This document shows positions 17,961 to 29,971 of a stretch of DNA of 64,000 nucleotides, one piece after another. The position numbers and the translations under genes are program-made. This DNA is from CBDATW01 sp965200605. Its GTDB lineage: Bacteria > Bacillota_I > Bacilli_A > CBDATW01. Below the pieces are notes generated by a model. It had not been told where the DNA came from. It did not search any database and saw nothing but the letters and a program-made list of their open reading frames with translations. Every line of letters starts with the position of its first letter. Within the stretch, counting starts at the first letter, position 1. Location of the stretch: contig CBDATW010000002.1 of assembly GCA_965200605.1 (NCBI GenBank), positions 1 to 64,000 on the forward strand, given 5' to 3'.

Positions 17961-19529
17961 ATGAAAAAAACATTTTATATAACAACACCAATTTATTACC
18001 CATCTGGTGATTTGCATATTGGCCATGCATATACCACGGTACTTGCAGATGCCATTAGAAGATATAAAGATAATCAAGGTTTTGATACTTACTTTTTAAC
18101 TGGTTCAGATGAACATGGACAAAAAATTCAAGAAAAAGCCAAAGACCAAAATTTAACACCAATTAAATTTTTAGATATGCAAGTAGAAAAATTTATAGAA
18201 CTTTGGAAATTACTTGGTATTTCATATGATCAATTTATTAGAACAACAAATCCTAGTCATAAAGCATCAGTTCAAAAGATTTTTTCACAACTACTTGGCG
18301 ATAAAAAAATTTATAAAGATTATTATGATGGTCTTTATTGTGTGCCTTGTGAATCTAATTGACAATTATCTCAAGTAGAAAAAATAGATCAAAAATATCT
18401 TTGTGGAGATTGCAAAAGACCTCTTGATTCTATTAAAGAAGAATCATATTTCTATAAATTATCTGGAAAAGAAGAGTTTATTAAAAAGATCTTTAAAAAT
18501 GATTTTTTAATTCCTCAAAGCAATGTTTTAGAATTACTATCTAAATTTGTTGATCCTGGACTTAGGGATTTATCAGTTTCCAGAACAACCTTTAATTGAG
18601 GAGTTTTTGTAAAAGAAGATCCAAAACATGTCATTTATGTTTGAATAGATGCTTTGCCTAATTATATTACAGCTCTAGGCTGAGGTCATAACAATGATGA
18701 TTTATTTAAAAAGTTTTGAAATAATGATACTGAAATTCTCCATCTTGTAGGAAAAGAAATTATTAGATTTCATGCCATTTATTGGCCAATAATGTTGAAT
18801 GATTTAGGAATTTTACCTAAAAATATTAAAGTAATGGGTCATGGTTGAATTACATCTGAAGGCCAAAAAATGTCTAAATCTCTTGGTAATGTAGTTGATC
18901 CAATTAAGTTAATAAATCAATATGGAGATGAACATCTTAGATATTATCTAGCAAAAGAAATTTCAACAACAAATGATGGAGATTTTGCCCAAGAACGTTT
19001 TATTAATATTTACAATAGTGATCTGGCAAACAAATATGGGAATTTAATTTCAAGAGTACATACTATGATAAAAACATATTTTGGTGGTCAAATTCCACCA
19101 TATTCAAAGGATGCTACTGAGTTTTGTTCAACAATGGAAAATCACATTTTTGATGATTATAAAAAATATCAAAAACACTTTGATGCCTATCAAGTTTCAA
19201 AAGCTCTAAAAACAGTAATGACCTTAGCTGATAAAACTAATTTATACATCGATGATACAAAACCTTGAGAGTTAGCTAAAAATAAAAAGGATAATGAAAA
19301 ACTGGGTTCAATACTAAATAAATTAGTCAAAGCAATAGAGATGCTTAGCTTTATGTTAAAACCAATATTAATTCATTCAGCTCAAAAAGCAATAGATCAA
19401 TTTGGAATAGATCATCCTAATTTTAATAATATTTTAAATTGAGAAAAAAACGATAATAAAAAAATAAAAACAAAAGAAAATCTATTTCCAAGATTAGAAA
19501 ATGAACAATTGACTTTAATCATAAAATAA
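17961..19529 (+). CDS. metG: Methionyl-tRNA synthetase
   Basis: 522 residues. It begins FYITTPIYYPSGDLHIGHAYT with the HIGH motif (HIGH), and has a Cys4-type knuckle (CVPC and CGDC) and KMSKSLGN as the KMSKS loop. There is no C-terminal EMAP dimerisation domain. It charges initiator and elongator tRNA-Met. ATG 17961 lies two bases after the pheT stop; a GTG at 17958 is possible but less likely. Several UGA-Trp codons. Confidence 0.96.
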
Positions 19530-19571
19530 AATATAATTATGTAGCATATATAAACTAAAGGAGGAATAAAA

Positions 19572-19739
19572 ATGGCGGTTCCAAAGCGTAGGATATCTAC
19601 AACTAGAAAGAAAAAAAGAAGAACTCATAAAAAACTTGAGGCACCAAAAATCATTATTTGTAAACAATGTGGTGAACCCAATCAACCACATACAATCTGC
19701 AAGGAATGCGGAACATATGATGGTAAAAAATATCTTTAG
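19572..19739 (+). CDS. rpmF: 50S ribosomal protein L32
   Basis: 55 residues. It starts AVPKRRISTTRKKKRR and ends with the zinc-binding C-terminal ribbon (CKQCGEPNQPHTICKECG), all four Cys present. GGAGG stands upstream. It is transcribed behind metG and closed by a strong terminator. Confidence 0.95.
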   Translation: MAVPKRRISTTRKKKRRTHKKLEAPKIIICKQCGEPNQPHTICKECGTYDGKKYL

Positions 19740-19763
19740 TTTATAATTTAGAATTTATTTTGC

Positions 19764-19789
19764 AGTAGCTATTTATAGCTACTTTTTTT
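19764..19789 (+). terminator. Terminator after rpmF
   Basis: AGTAGCTAT, loop TT, ATAGCTACT, then seven T. Confidence 0.85.
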
Positions 19790-19816
19790 ATTCCCATATT
19801 ATTTTTTTGTAAAATA

Positions 19817-19846
19817 TTTACATAAAGTGGTATAAAGTGGTATAAT
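19817..19846 (+). promoter_or_regulatory. mraZ promoter with two MraZ boxes in the spacer
   Basis: TTTACA (19817-19822) and TATAAT (19841-19846) enclose two copies of AAAGTGG exactly ten bases apart (19824-19830 and 19834-19840). MraZ in mollicutes is known to bind such AAAGTG repeats, so self-regulation of the division operon is likely. Confidence 0.8.
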
Positions 19847-19874
19847 AAAGACAAGAAAATTATAGGAGGGCTAA

Positions 19875-20312
19875 ATGTTCTTTGGAAAATCAGATCATAA
19901 CATTGATGATAAAGGAAGATTGGCCCTTCCATCAAAGTTTAGAAAGCTAATTAAAGGCAAAATTTTCTTAAATTTAGATATTACTTGTGAATATCTTGAA
20001 TTAGTATTGCACAAAACTCACAATTCAAGACAAGAATTTCTAAACTCTTTTAATGAGTTTAACATTGATGCTAAACAAATTAAAATTTTCTTAAACGCAC
20101 AAACATATGAAGTAAAATTAGATTCCTTAGGTAGAATTAATATTCCACATCAAATGTTAAAAGAAACAAAAATTAATAAAAAGGTAGAAGTAGTTGGTAA
20201 TGGTGATCGAATTGTTATTTGAGATAAAACTTCGTATAACAAAAAATATGAATCACAGAAATCAAATATGATTAAAATAGCTAAAAAACTTTCTGAGGGT
20301 AAAAATGGATAG
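19875..20312 (+). CDS. mraZ: Transcriptional regulator MraZ
   Basis: 145 residues with two SpoVT/AbrB-like halves: FGKSDHNIDDKGRLALPSKFR at the start, and the second DxxGR motif in LDSLGRINIPHQML (about 80-93). It is the first gene of the division cluster and regulates it by binding repeats in its own promoter. AGGAGGG precedes the ATG. It overlaps rsmH by eight bases. Confidence 0.95.
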
Positions 20313-21225
20313 CAATAAACATATACCAGTATTAGCAGAAAAATTAATTGAATCAATTAAATTTAAACCAAATATGATAGTAGTTGATTGCACATTAGGT
20401 AGAGGTGGACACTCTCAATTAATTCTTGATAAACTATTAGGTAATTCATTTTTATATGGTTTTGATCAAGATCAAGATGCTATTGATTATTGCAAAAATA
20501 AATTTAAAAACCATTCTAACATCAAACTTATTAAGGACAACTTTGTTAATATCAAAAAGCATATTGATAAAAAAGTTGATGCCATAATTATGGACATTGG
20601 TGTTTCATCCCCACAATTTGATAATGCAAATAGAGGGTTTTCTTATATGCATAATGGAAAACTTGATATGAGAATGGATCAATCTCAAAAATTAAATGCC
20701 AAATTAATTGTTAATGAATATTCACTTGAAAAGTTAATAGAAATTTTCTTTAAGTATGGAGAAGAGAAATACTCCAAATCAATAGCTAAAGCTATAATAG
20801 AGAAAAGAGAGCAAAATGAAATTAGTACAACTTTGGAATTAGTTGAAATTATCAAGGAATCTGTCCCTTTCTCATATAAAAAACTTAAGCACCCTGCAAA
20901 AAAAGTTTTTCAAGCATTAAGAATTGAGGTTAATGATGAATTAAATAATTTATCAAAAGCTCTTGGATATGCCTTAGAAATCCTTGCCCCTAAAGGAAGT
21001 TTGTCAGTTATTAGTTTCCATTCTTTAGAAGATAGAATTGTTAAAAAATTGTTTAGTAAATTAACAACTCCATCTAAGTCTCATAGAGATATTCCCAAAA
21101 TTGATATTGATGATACAAAGTATATTTTAGTTAATAAAAAACCAATTTTACCAAATCAAAGCCAAATTGATCATAATCCAAGATCTAAAAGTGCCAAGTT
21201 AAGAACTATAAGGAAAAAAGGATAA
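20305..21225 (+). CDS. rsmH: 16S rRNA m4C1402 methyltransferase RsmH
   Basis: 306 residues. It begins HIPVLAEKLIESI, followed by the SAM-binding DCTLGRGGHS, the DIGVSSPQFD motif and the C-terminal SVISFHSLEDRIVK. It modifies the ribosomal P site. The start lies within mraZ, giving tight coupling. The gene order mraZ-rsmH-ftsA-ftsZ is classic for the dcw cluster, here without cell wall genes. Confidence 0.96.
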   Translation: MDSNKHIPVLAEKLIESIKFKPNMIVVDCTLGRGGHSQLILDKLLGNSFLYGFDQDQDAIDYCKNKFKNHSNIKLIKDNFVNIKKHIDKKVDAIIMDIGVSSPQFDNANRGFSYMHNGKLDMRMDQSQKLNAKLIVNEYSLEKLIEIFFKYGEEKYSKSIAKAIIEKREQNEISTTLELVEIIKESVPFSYKKLKHPAKKVFQALRIEVNDELNNLSKALGYALEILAPKGSLSVISFHSLEDRIVKKLFSKLTTPSKSHRDIPKIDIDDTKYILVNKKPILPNQSQIDHNPRSKSAKLRTIRKKG

Positions 21226-21227
21226 AA

Positions 21228-22460
21228 ATGAAAGATCAAATAGTACATGCCATTATTGATTTAGGCTCAGGAACAATTAAATTCTTAGCTGGTTCAATTA
21301 AAAATAGTAAACCAATAGTTTATAAACTATTTAGCAAAAGAACTTCTGCGCAAGGATTTAAAGATGGAAAAATCATTAATCCCAAAGAAGTAGCAAAAAA
21401 TATTCAAGAATCACTTAAAGAGGTTAGAAAGTCTTTAAAACTAAAAACTATTGAATCAGTATCACTTTCAATTCCCCCAGAGGGAATGGAAGTATCAAAG
21501 GCAGTTGGATCAATTAGAGTAAATAATCAAGAGCGCATTATTAATTCTGCGGTATTAACTAATGCTATATCTGCAATTACTACATCAATTGATCAAATTG
21601 AGTACAAAATCATATTTAATGACCCACAAGTGGGATATATTGATGGACAAAAAGTTGCAATTGAGAAACTAAAGGGACAAACTGGAGAGAAATTAGAAAT
21701 TCATTCACTTGTATATTCAATTCCCAAAACAGTTTATGAAAAATATAAATATACCCTAAAACTTGCAGGATTAAATATTGCTCATATTAATATTTCACCA
21801 ATCGCTATTATAAATGAACTAGCAGTTGATACTAACGGTACATCAATGCTTGTTGATATTGGTCATCATAAAACTTATGTATCACTATTTTCAAAGGGAA
21901 GATTGGCTCAATCTTATACAATAAATTGGGCAGGTAAGCATATTACTTATGAAATTGATCAATTAATGCAAGTAAATAATTATGGTACTGTTTCAACTTG
22001 AAAACACAAACATGCCAAATTAGGTGAAAAAAATTCTACACTACTTCATGTAGATGATAATGGTAAAAAATGGACAGTAGGTGACTTAAATAAAATCACT
22101 GCTAGAAATATTTTACACATCATAAGAGAACTTCAAGAAATTATTAATCAAAATAATTTAGCTGATAGTCAATTAGATATTGTTATAACCGGGGGATCAT
22201 CTAACATTATAAATATTGATAAATTCTTCAGTTATTATCTAAAAGTAGATGTGCGTGTTTATAAACCAAATACTTTAGGGGCAAGAAAACCAGAATATAC
22301 ATCAATGCTAGGAATGTTATATTCAGCAGATCGTTATGCCAAACAAAAAATGATCAATGATCAAAATGTTTATTCACTTGATATTTCTAATTGATTTAAA
22401 AGTGAAAAATCAAATAGAATATTTGAAAAATTAAAAAGTTTGAAAATAAAAAAGAGGTAA
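21228..22460 (+). CDS. ftsA: Cell division protein FtsA (diverged)
   Basis: 410 residues of the actin-like ATPase fold. Phosphate 1 reads AIIDLGSGTIKFL, phosphate 2 SMLVDIGHHKTYVSLF, and the adenosine loop DIVITGGSSNI. The 1C-type insertion lies at about 85-165. FtsA tethers FtsZ to the membrane in other bacteria. The C-terminal basic helix (FEKLKSLKIKKR) could serve as the membrane anchor. It is often lost in mollicutes, so its presence is informative. Identification rests on fold motifs and on position before ftsZ. Confidence 0.87.
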
Positions 22461-22463
22461 AAT

Positions 22464-23768
22464 ATGGAAAATAATTTTGAAACAAAAATAAAAATTGTTG
22501 TTTTTGGTGTTGGAGGAGCAGGCTCAAATATTGTCTCTTCACTTATTGATGATAAAATGGAAGGTTTAGAAGTTGTTTTAATAAACACTGATGCCCAAGA
22601 TTTAAATTCAAGATCAAAAGATGTTGCCAAAGTTCAAATTGGTCAAAGTACAACCAATGGTCAAGGGGCAGGAGCTAATCCTGAAATTGGTAAAAAAGCT
22701 GCCCAAGAATCAAGAGAAGCTATTATTAGACATATTCAAGGAGCAAATATTGTCTTTACTGTTGCTGGTTTTGGAGCTGGAACCGGAACAGGAGCCGGGC
22801 CTGAAATTGCCAAAATAGCCAAAGAGTCAGGAGCTCTTTCACTTGTTTTGGCTACTATGCCAGAAATACACATTGGACAACAAGCCCTTGATATTTCTCT
22901 TGAAGCAGTTAAAAAACTTGATAGTTTTGCTGATTCATACACTCTATTTTCAAATGAAAAACTTCAATCACAAAGTTTAGATACATCCCTAGATGATGCT
23001 TACAATAAAATTGATGGTCAAATCACCCAATCAATTAGAGCAATTTGAAATATTATTACTCACACTGGCAAAATTAACATTGATTTAGCTGATGTTAAAT
23101 CAGCTCTTAGCAACTCTGGTAAAACCATTATTGCTATGGGCTCTGCAACTGGTGATCAAGACCCAGAAGATGCTGTTAATCAAGCAGTTGATGATCCCTT
23201 ATTTGAAGGCACAGTTAAAGGGTGTGGTCGAGCAATTGTCAATATTGTTACATCGCCAAAAACAAATGCTCAAACTCCAAGAAGAATTATTGACCAAATG
23301 AAAAAAGTTTCATTTAGTCAAGATATCAACATTACCCAAGGCTTAACTTTTGATGATACTTTAAATGATGAAATTTTTGTTTCTATTATTGCCACTCAAC
23401 TAAATGATGAAGATGAAATATCTGATACATATACACAAAGAAAAATTGCGGATAAAATTAAAGAAAATGTTACTGAGGCAGCATTAAATGATATGCCACT
23501 AGAAGATGATGATTTTGTATTGGATGGAGAATTTGATATAGATAGTAAAGAAGTTGATTTAATCCCTAAAGAAAGTAGTCCTACATTTAATGACTCAAAG
23601 TCAAATCAATCAGCTTCTGAAAAACCAAAAAAGGAATTAAATAAATCAAAGGAAATATTTAGTGAAACTCATGGGGGATCAATGTATGAAGATACTCAGG
23701 ATTTAAATTATACAGTTGATAATTTAGAAGATGATGATGATTTTGTCTCATTTGAGGACATGGAGTAA
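22464..23768 (+). CDS. ftsZ: Cell division protein FtsZ
   Basis: 434 residues. The GTP-binding loops are VFGVGGAGSNIV (T1), NTDAQDL and the tubulin signature GFGAGTGTGAGP, in which one Gly of the canonical GGGTGTG is Ala. The catalytic T7 region reads NIDLADVKSAL. After about residue 310 follows an acidic, low-complexity linker of about 110 residues ending EDDDDFVSFEDME; there is no standard C-terminal FtsA-binding peptide. Polymerises into the division ring. Three bases separate it from ftsA and from sepF. Confidence 0.95.
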
Positions 23769-23771
23769 AAA

Positions 23772-24080
23772 ATGATTAAAAATATATTTAATAAAGCAAA
23801 AAACCAGCTTCAACAAGATACAAATCAAATTAAAGAATATAAAATTAAAAAAACAAATCCTGAAACTAAAGTTTTAACATTTAATCCTTCAAACGAAGAT
23901 GATATTCAACAAATAGCTGATGCCATCTTGAAAAAAAATATTGTTCATGTTTCTTTTAATAAATTTTCAGAAAATGATAAAAGAAATTTTAAATCCTTTA
24001 TTAATGGAGTTAAATATGCAACTCAAGCTACAATGCAAAAAGTAGGAGATGATCAATTTATTTTTTCACCAAAAGAATAG
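23772..24080 (+). CDS. sepF: SepF-like cell division protein
   Basis: 102 residues. It follows ftsZ directly, as SepF does in Firmicutes. The core (VLTFNPSNEDDIQQIADAIL and INGVKYATQATMQKVGDDQFIFSP) matches the SepF domain in which ATxQKVGxxxFxFSP is typical. The N-terminal helix (MIKNIFNKAKNQL) could bind membrane. It ends the division operon. Confidence 0.88.
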   Translation: MIKNIFNKAKNQLQQDTNQIKEYKIKKTNPETKVLTFNPSNEDDIQQIADAILKKNIVHVSFNKFSENDKRNFKSFINGVKYATQATMQKVGDDQFIFSPKE

Positions 24081-24099
24081 CCTATCAAGGGCTTTTTTT
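24079..24099 (+). terminator. Terminator after sepF
   Basis: Short stem AGCC/GGCT followed by seven T. It overlaps the sepF stop codon. Confidence 0.55.
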
Positions 24100-24142
24100 G
24101 TTATAATTTTAATATTAAAAACAAATAAGAAAAGAAAGTATT

Positions 24143-26851
24143 ATGAGTTATAAAGAAACACTTAACTTGCCCCAAACCAAGTTTGAAATGAGAGCTGGTT
24201 TAAATAAAAAAGAACCAAAAATCATTGAAAAATGAAAACAAATTGATTTATATAACAAAATGAGAGAAAAGAACAAAGGAAATGAAGACTTTTTTTTACA
24301 TGATGGACCAATTTATGCAAATGGCGACATTCATGTTGGACATGCCTTAAATAGACTTTTAAAAGACTTTTGTAATAAATCAAAATCAATGAATGGTTAT
24401 TTAATAAACTTTATTCCTGGTTGAGACACTCATGGTCTACCTATTGCCCAAAAGGTTACTGAATTAGGTATTGATCGTAAAACAATGTCAAATGTTGAAT
24501 TTAGAAAACACTGTAGAGAATATGCATATAATCAAATTGCAATTCAAAAAGAACAATTTAAAAGAATTGGAATGATCGGACGATTTGATGATGTTTTTAT
24601 CACTGATGCTAATTTATTTGAATCAAGGCAACTTGAAGTATTTTTTACTATGTATGAAAAAGGATTAATTAAAAAAGGATTAAAACCGATTTTTTGATCA
24701 CCATCATCAGAATCAGCTTTAGCACAAGCAGAAATTGAATATCATGATAAAGTTTCTCCATCAATTTATGTTGGTTATGAAGTTTCTAAAGGAAATGAAT
24801 TTATTAAACAAGGAGAAAAAATCCTTATTTGAACAACAACTCCCTGAACAATTCCTGCCAACACAGGAGTTGCAATTGGAAAAAATATTGAATATCTAAA
24901 AGTAAAAGGGAAAGATAATATTAAATATCTTGTTGCCAAGGAATGTTTAGAGAATGTTTCCAAAGAAGTTGAAATGGAATTTGAAATCATTGAGGAACTA
25001 AGATCTGAACAAATTGTGGGCATAGAATATAATCATCCACTTGGACTTAGAGTTGGAAAAGTTGTTTATGGACATCATGTTGATACTGAATCAGGTACAG
25101 GACTTGTTCATATGGCCCCCGCCCATGGTGAAGAAGATTTTGTTATTTGTAAAAATGAGGGACTTGAAATTGTCAACTACATTGATGAAAAAGGACACTT
25201 TTTTAATGATGCCCCGCTTTTTGCAGGTGAGTTTTGACTTAAAGCTAATAATAGCATCAATGATATGTTAAAAGAAAAAGGGGCGCTTGTTGGTCTAAAA
25301 ACAATTACTCATTCATACCCTCATGATTGAAGAACAAGAAAACCAGTTATGTATAAAGCAACACCTCAATGATTTTGTTCAATTGAAAAAATTAAAGATG
25401 AAATTTTAAATTCAATTAAAGAAATAAACTGAATTCCAAAATGAGGAGAAAATCGCCTTACAAAGATGATGATCGATAGAGAAGATTGATGTATTTCTCG
25501 TCAAAGAATTTGGGGGGTTCCAATTCCAATCTTTTATGCAGAGAATAAAGAGCCAATTAATGATCCACTTGTCAACAAACATATTGTTAAACTTTTTGAA
25601 GAATTTGGTTCAGATGTTTGATTTGATCGCACAGCAAAAGATTTATTACCAAAAGGATACTCGCATCCTAATTCACCTAATGGTGTATTTATAAAAGAGA
25701 TGGATATTATGGATGTTTGATTTGATTCTGGATCATCTCATTACGGTTTTACAAAAGTTAATCACAAGGATCACAAAAGCTCACTTTATTTTGAAGGTTC
25801 AGATCAATTCCGGGGATGATTTAATTCATCAACTATTATTTCAACAGCTGTAAATGGCTCAGCTCCATGCCAGACACTAATATCTCATGGATTTGTTTTA
25901 GATGGCAAAGGTGAAAAAATGTCTAAATCTAAGGGAAATGTTATTAATCCTCTTGAAGTTGTAGAAAATAAAGGCGCTGATATTATTAGGCTATGAGTAG
26001 CCTCAACTAAATATTTTGCTGATGTTAGAATTTCTAATGAAATTATTGATCAAATGGCTGAATATTATCGCGGGATTAGGTTTAAAATTCGTTTTGCTCT
26101 ATCTAATTTATATGATTTTGATTATTCAAAACATGCATCAGATAAATTTAGCTCATATGATAAATATGCTTTAATGTTAATCCAAAAATATAACCAAGAT
26201 TGTATCAAGTGATATGATAAATACTCTTTTGGAGATATTTTTAATGAAACCAATAATTTATTAAATAGACTTTCAACAGAATATTTTGATTACACAAAGG
26301 ATATTTTATATATCTACAAGGCCAATTCACAAGAAAGACGAGCAATCCAAACGGTAATGTATCACTTTATTGATGTTGTAACAAGAGTGTTAGCTCCAAT
26401 TATTTCCTTTACAGCAGAAGAAGCATATGGACATTTTAATAAAATTGATAAAAAAGATTCAGTGCTACTAGAAGATATGAAAGTTAAAGAATTTATTAAA
26501 TATGATCCAAATTATATTGATAAAGTCAATAAAATTATCGATGTTAAAAATGATATTTATAAAAAAATTGAAGAATTAAGAGTTGCAGGTAGAATTTCTA
26601 AATCAGGGCAATGCAATGTTGTTGCATCACTTAAAGATGAATATAAGGATATTGTTGATTTTGAAAATCTAGAACAATACCTAATGTTGGCATCACTAAA
26701 ATTTGAAGATAAAAATGTAAAAGATCTAGAAAATTGCACAGGAGAATTTAGAGTTTCTAAAACTGAAGCTCTTGCATGTGGACGTTGTCGTTCATTTAAA
26801 CATGATTTAGATAAAGATCTTTGTCTTAATTGCAAAAAAATTATAGGATAA
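24143..26851 (+). CDS. ileS: Isoleucyl-tRNA synthetase
   Basis: 902 residues. HIGH region in GDIHVGHALNR, editing domain with GTGLVHMAPAHGEEDF (intact), KMSKSKGN loop, and a C-terminal zinc knuckle (CGRCRSF and CLNCKK). Many Trp positions are UGA, for example PGWDTHGLP. AAGAAAG lies before ATG 24143, and a TATAAT box at 24102-24107. In many Firmicutes ileS follows the division cluster, as here. Confidence 0.97.
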
Positions 26852-26859
26852 AAATAATT

Positions 26860-27765
26860 ATGGAAAAAATAAACATTATTGTAAAGGAATCTGGTGAAAG
26901 AATTGATAAATTTTTAAGTGTAAAATTAAATGCTTCCAGAGAAAGTATTAAAAGGTTAATTGCAGATAACCATATTTTAGTAAATGCAAAAAATGTTAAA
27001 CCTAATTATAAAATTAATGATGGAGATAATATTGCAATTACTCTCCCTAAACCCATTCCAAGTGAGATTTTATCTCAAAAAATTAATCTTGATATTGTTT
27101 ATGAAGATTTAGATATTATTGTTATTAACAAGCCTAATAATGTTGTTGTTCATCCCTCGCCTGGACATTACAAAGACACATTACTTAATGGTCTAATTTA
27201 TCATTGCGGATCTCTTTCATCAGTGGGAGGAGTAGAAAGACCAGGAGTTGTTCATCGCCTTGATAAGCAAACAACAGGATTAATAATTTTTGCTAAAAAT
27301 GATTTTGCCCATAATCATTTAGCAAAACAATTCAAAGATAAAACTAACAAAAGAATATATCAAGCAATTGTTCATGGTATTATTCCAAATGATACTGGAA
27401 AAATTGATGCACCAATTGGCAGAAATCCCCATTCAAGAAAAACTTTTGAAATTAGAGCAAATAATTCTAAGAGTGCTATTAGTCATTTTAAAGTTATTAA
27501 AAGATTTGCAAAACACACCCATATTGAATTAGAATTAGAAACAGGGAGAACTCATCAAATTAGAGTACATATGAAATACATTAATCATCCAGTGTTAGGA
27601 GATGAAGTTTATGGACTTAAAAAAGGCAAAGATGATTTTGGACAATATCTTCATGCTACAACCTTAGGTATTTATCACCCTAAAAAAGATGAATTTATGT
27701 CTTTTAAAGCCCAAATTCCAAAAGAATTTCAAGACAAATTAAAGGAATTGGAAAACAATGTTTAA
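26860..27765 (+). CDS. RluA-family rRNA pseudouridine synthase (RluD/YlyB type)
   Basis: 301 residues. N-terminal S4 RNA-binding domain (ERIDKFLSVKLNASRESIKRLI) followed by the RluA catalytic core with the active Asp in VVHRLDKQTTGLIIFAK, plus the late motif TGRTHQIRVHMKYINHPVLGDEVYG. It converts uridines of 23S rRNA or tRNA to pseudouridine; the exact target cannot be read. It follows ileS (where lspA is often found) and overlaps the next gene by eight bases. Confidence 0.93.
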   Translation: MEKINIIVKESGERIDKFLSVKLNASRESIKRLIADNHILVNAKNVKPNYKINDGDNIAITLPKPIPSEILSQKINLDIVYEDLDIIVINKPNNVVVHPSPGHYKDTLLNGLIYHCGSLSSVGGVERPGVVHRLDKQTTGLIIFAKNDFAHNHLAKQFKDKTNKRIYQAIVHGIIPNDTGKIDAPIGRNPHSRKTFEIRANNSKSAISHFKVIKRFAKHTHIELELETGRTHQIRVHMKYINHPVLGDEVYGLKKGKDDFGQYLHATTLGIYHPKKDEFMSFKAQIPKEFQDKLKELENNV

Positions 27766-29068
27766 AATTACTAATATTAAATTACTAAAAATTGTTAAGT
27801 ATCTTGTTGTAAAACAAGATTTTAAACTTGTTGTAACAAAAACTAAAGATGAAGAAGTTTTTCTTGAATCAGTAGGTAGAATGGATTTTGAAATAATTTG
27901 TTTAATTGATCGTCAATACATTGATGATGAATCATTTTTAATAGATTTAAAAAGAATTAAAAATATTTTTAATAGATTAAAAGCAAAACTTTTTAAATAT
28001 AAATTAAAAACAGCTATTATATATACAAATGATAATCAGTTTATCAAAGACGGAGAAGAAATTGAAGGAATCACTGTTTTTAAAATGGTTGGTGAAAAAT
28101 TTGTTGCTTCCAAACTTATTGAATCATTTAATGATATAAATGAAAATATTTCATTTGTGCCTAATGAAATTACTCCAGATGAAGATTTCTTAAAAACAAT
28201 GAATGAGATTTCCTTTTATTCAAAACAAAAATATGAACAAGTAAAAATCAAAAGAAAAATATTTAATTTTGATGCCCATAAAGTATTTACCGCAACGCTT
28301 TTGATATATCATGTTATTGTTTTTGTATTTTTGCCAGGCTCAATTTTTGTCGATCAATATAGTCCAACAAAATTTATAAATCTTTTTGGAGCCTCAACTT
28401 TTGAACTTGTTTTTATAAACAACCAGTACTGAAGACCCTTGATGTCAGGACTTTTGGAATATTCAACTCTTAGTTTAGCAATTGATATTTGAATTTTTTA
28501 TAGTTATGGAAGATCAATTAGAAATTTCTTAGGTAATAGTGGATATTTAATAACAATTCTTCTTGGCTCATATATTACATACTTTTCACTTGCCCTATTT
28601 TTACCAGGTTGGATATTTTTTGGAACAGGACATTTAAAAGCTATAACTCTTGGTTCGTTTTTAGCAATCTACACTTTAAAAAGAGTAGATTGAATTAAGT
28701 TTCATCAATTTGAAACACGTGCTAATGCTTTTATTTTTATAATCGTTTTATTTATTAATAATTACCTACCACATCGAGCGTCATTAATTTTGGGACTACT
28801 TGCAGGATATTTAATTACCTTTATTCTACTGTCAATAAAAGAACAAAATTGATTTGATACAGCAACATCAACTATGTCTATTATGGCAATTTTGTTATTT
28901 GGAATAACTTCTTGATCAAAATTACCAGTTAGATATGAAGCCTATAATAAATTAAACAAAGAATTTTATTCTGCATATGATCAAATTCTTCCTGTTGATT
29001 CTGCAAAAATTAAAAAAGATATTTGTAATTATTATCAAAGAGAGAATAAAGATTGCATTATTAAATAA
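27758..29068 (+). CDS. Rhomboid-like membrane protein without catalytic residues
   Basis: 436 residues. A soluble N-terminal part (1-165) precedes about seven membrane segments. The rhomboid pattern is clear: FGASTFELVFINNQYWRPLMSG corresponds to the L1 loop WR motif. However, the usual HxxxHLxxN reads EYSTLSLAID, and the catalytic GxSG in TM4 reads FGTGHLKAITLG. The TM6 region HRASLILGLLAGYL retains the His and Gly pattern. It is therefore probably an inactive rhomboid, like iRhom or derlin-type pseudoproteases. It overlaps the preceding gene and is co-transcribed with it. Confidence 0.75.
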
Positions 29069-29097
29069 AAAAGATCAGTTTATTAACCTGATTTTTT
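29066..29097. terminator. Bidirectional hairpin between converging genes
   Basis: ATCAG and CTGAT pair, flanked by A-run and T-run on either side, so it can serve both the rhomboid-like gene and rnhC. Confidence 0.55.
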
Positions 29098-29928
29098 ATT
29101 TTTATAATTTTTAAAATTTAATTTTCCAACATTAATTAAAATATTATCATTAAGTTTTTTTATTTGGTCATCAACCTTTGAACCAGCTCCATATTGGATT
29201 TTAAAACCAACTAATTTTGATATTTTAATCATTTCTTTAATAAAGACATAACGAGCTAAAATTGAAGCTCCAGCTACGCCTATATATTTGCTTTCTGCTT
29301 TCTGAACTAGCTTAATACCTTTAACTACATTTTTTGCATCTGCTAAATACTTATCATAATTTTTCTTGCTGGCAAATTCATCAACAATAATTGCTTTGGG
29401 TTTATGTTTAATTAATTTATTTATAGCATCATTATGAAGTAGAGCTTTAATTTTATTCATATTCATTTTTAAAATAGCTACATTATAATCACTATTATTG
29501 ATTAGTGAATAATTCCATTTTACTTTATCTTGAATTGTTTGGGCAATTTTGATGATTTTATCATCATTTAATTTTTTAGAATCAACTACACCAACTTTTT
29601 TTAAAAGTTTTGCAGCTTTATTATCACAATAGAGAGCTGCTACAACTATAGGGCCAAAAAAGTCTCCAGTTCCAACTTCATCTGAACCAATATATGATTC
29701 ATATTTTTTGACTGGAATTTGAGTTTTAGCTTTATATCCTCATTTAGCAGCACTTATTTCTGCTTTTTGTCCCTGGAAAAGTACTTTTCCAGTTTTAAAA
29801 ACAGTAATTGTACAACCAGTGAATCTAAACATTGCTAATGCATGGATATTTTTATTATCAATTTTAAATTTTTCATACGATTTAAGAAATTTTTTAATTT
29901 CTTTTTCATTTAATTTTATAGTTGCCAT
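29083..29928 (-). CDS. rnhC: Ribonuclease HIII
   Basis: 281 residues. The N-terminal TBP-like substrate-binding domain (residues 1-75) is followed by the RNase H core with YIGSDEVGTGDFFGPIVVAA (Asp-Glu pair), a second acidic site in AIIVDEFASKKNY, and the conserved VAGASILARYVF. It cuts RNA in RNA-DNA hybrids. The N-terminal domain separates it from RNase HII. It is transcribed from the gap shared with acpS. Confidence 0.94.
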
Positions 29929-29971
29929 ATTTAGTCCTAATATTATTATATAATATTAATAGGTAAAAAAT

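Noticed and set aside
29083..29928. Reading rnhC as RNase HII
   Set aside because: The extra N-terminal domain and GSDEVGTGDFFGP signature are those of RNase HIII.
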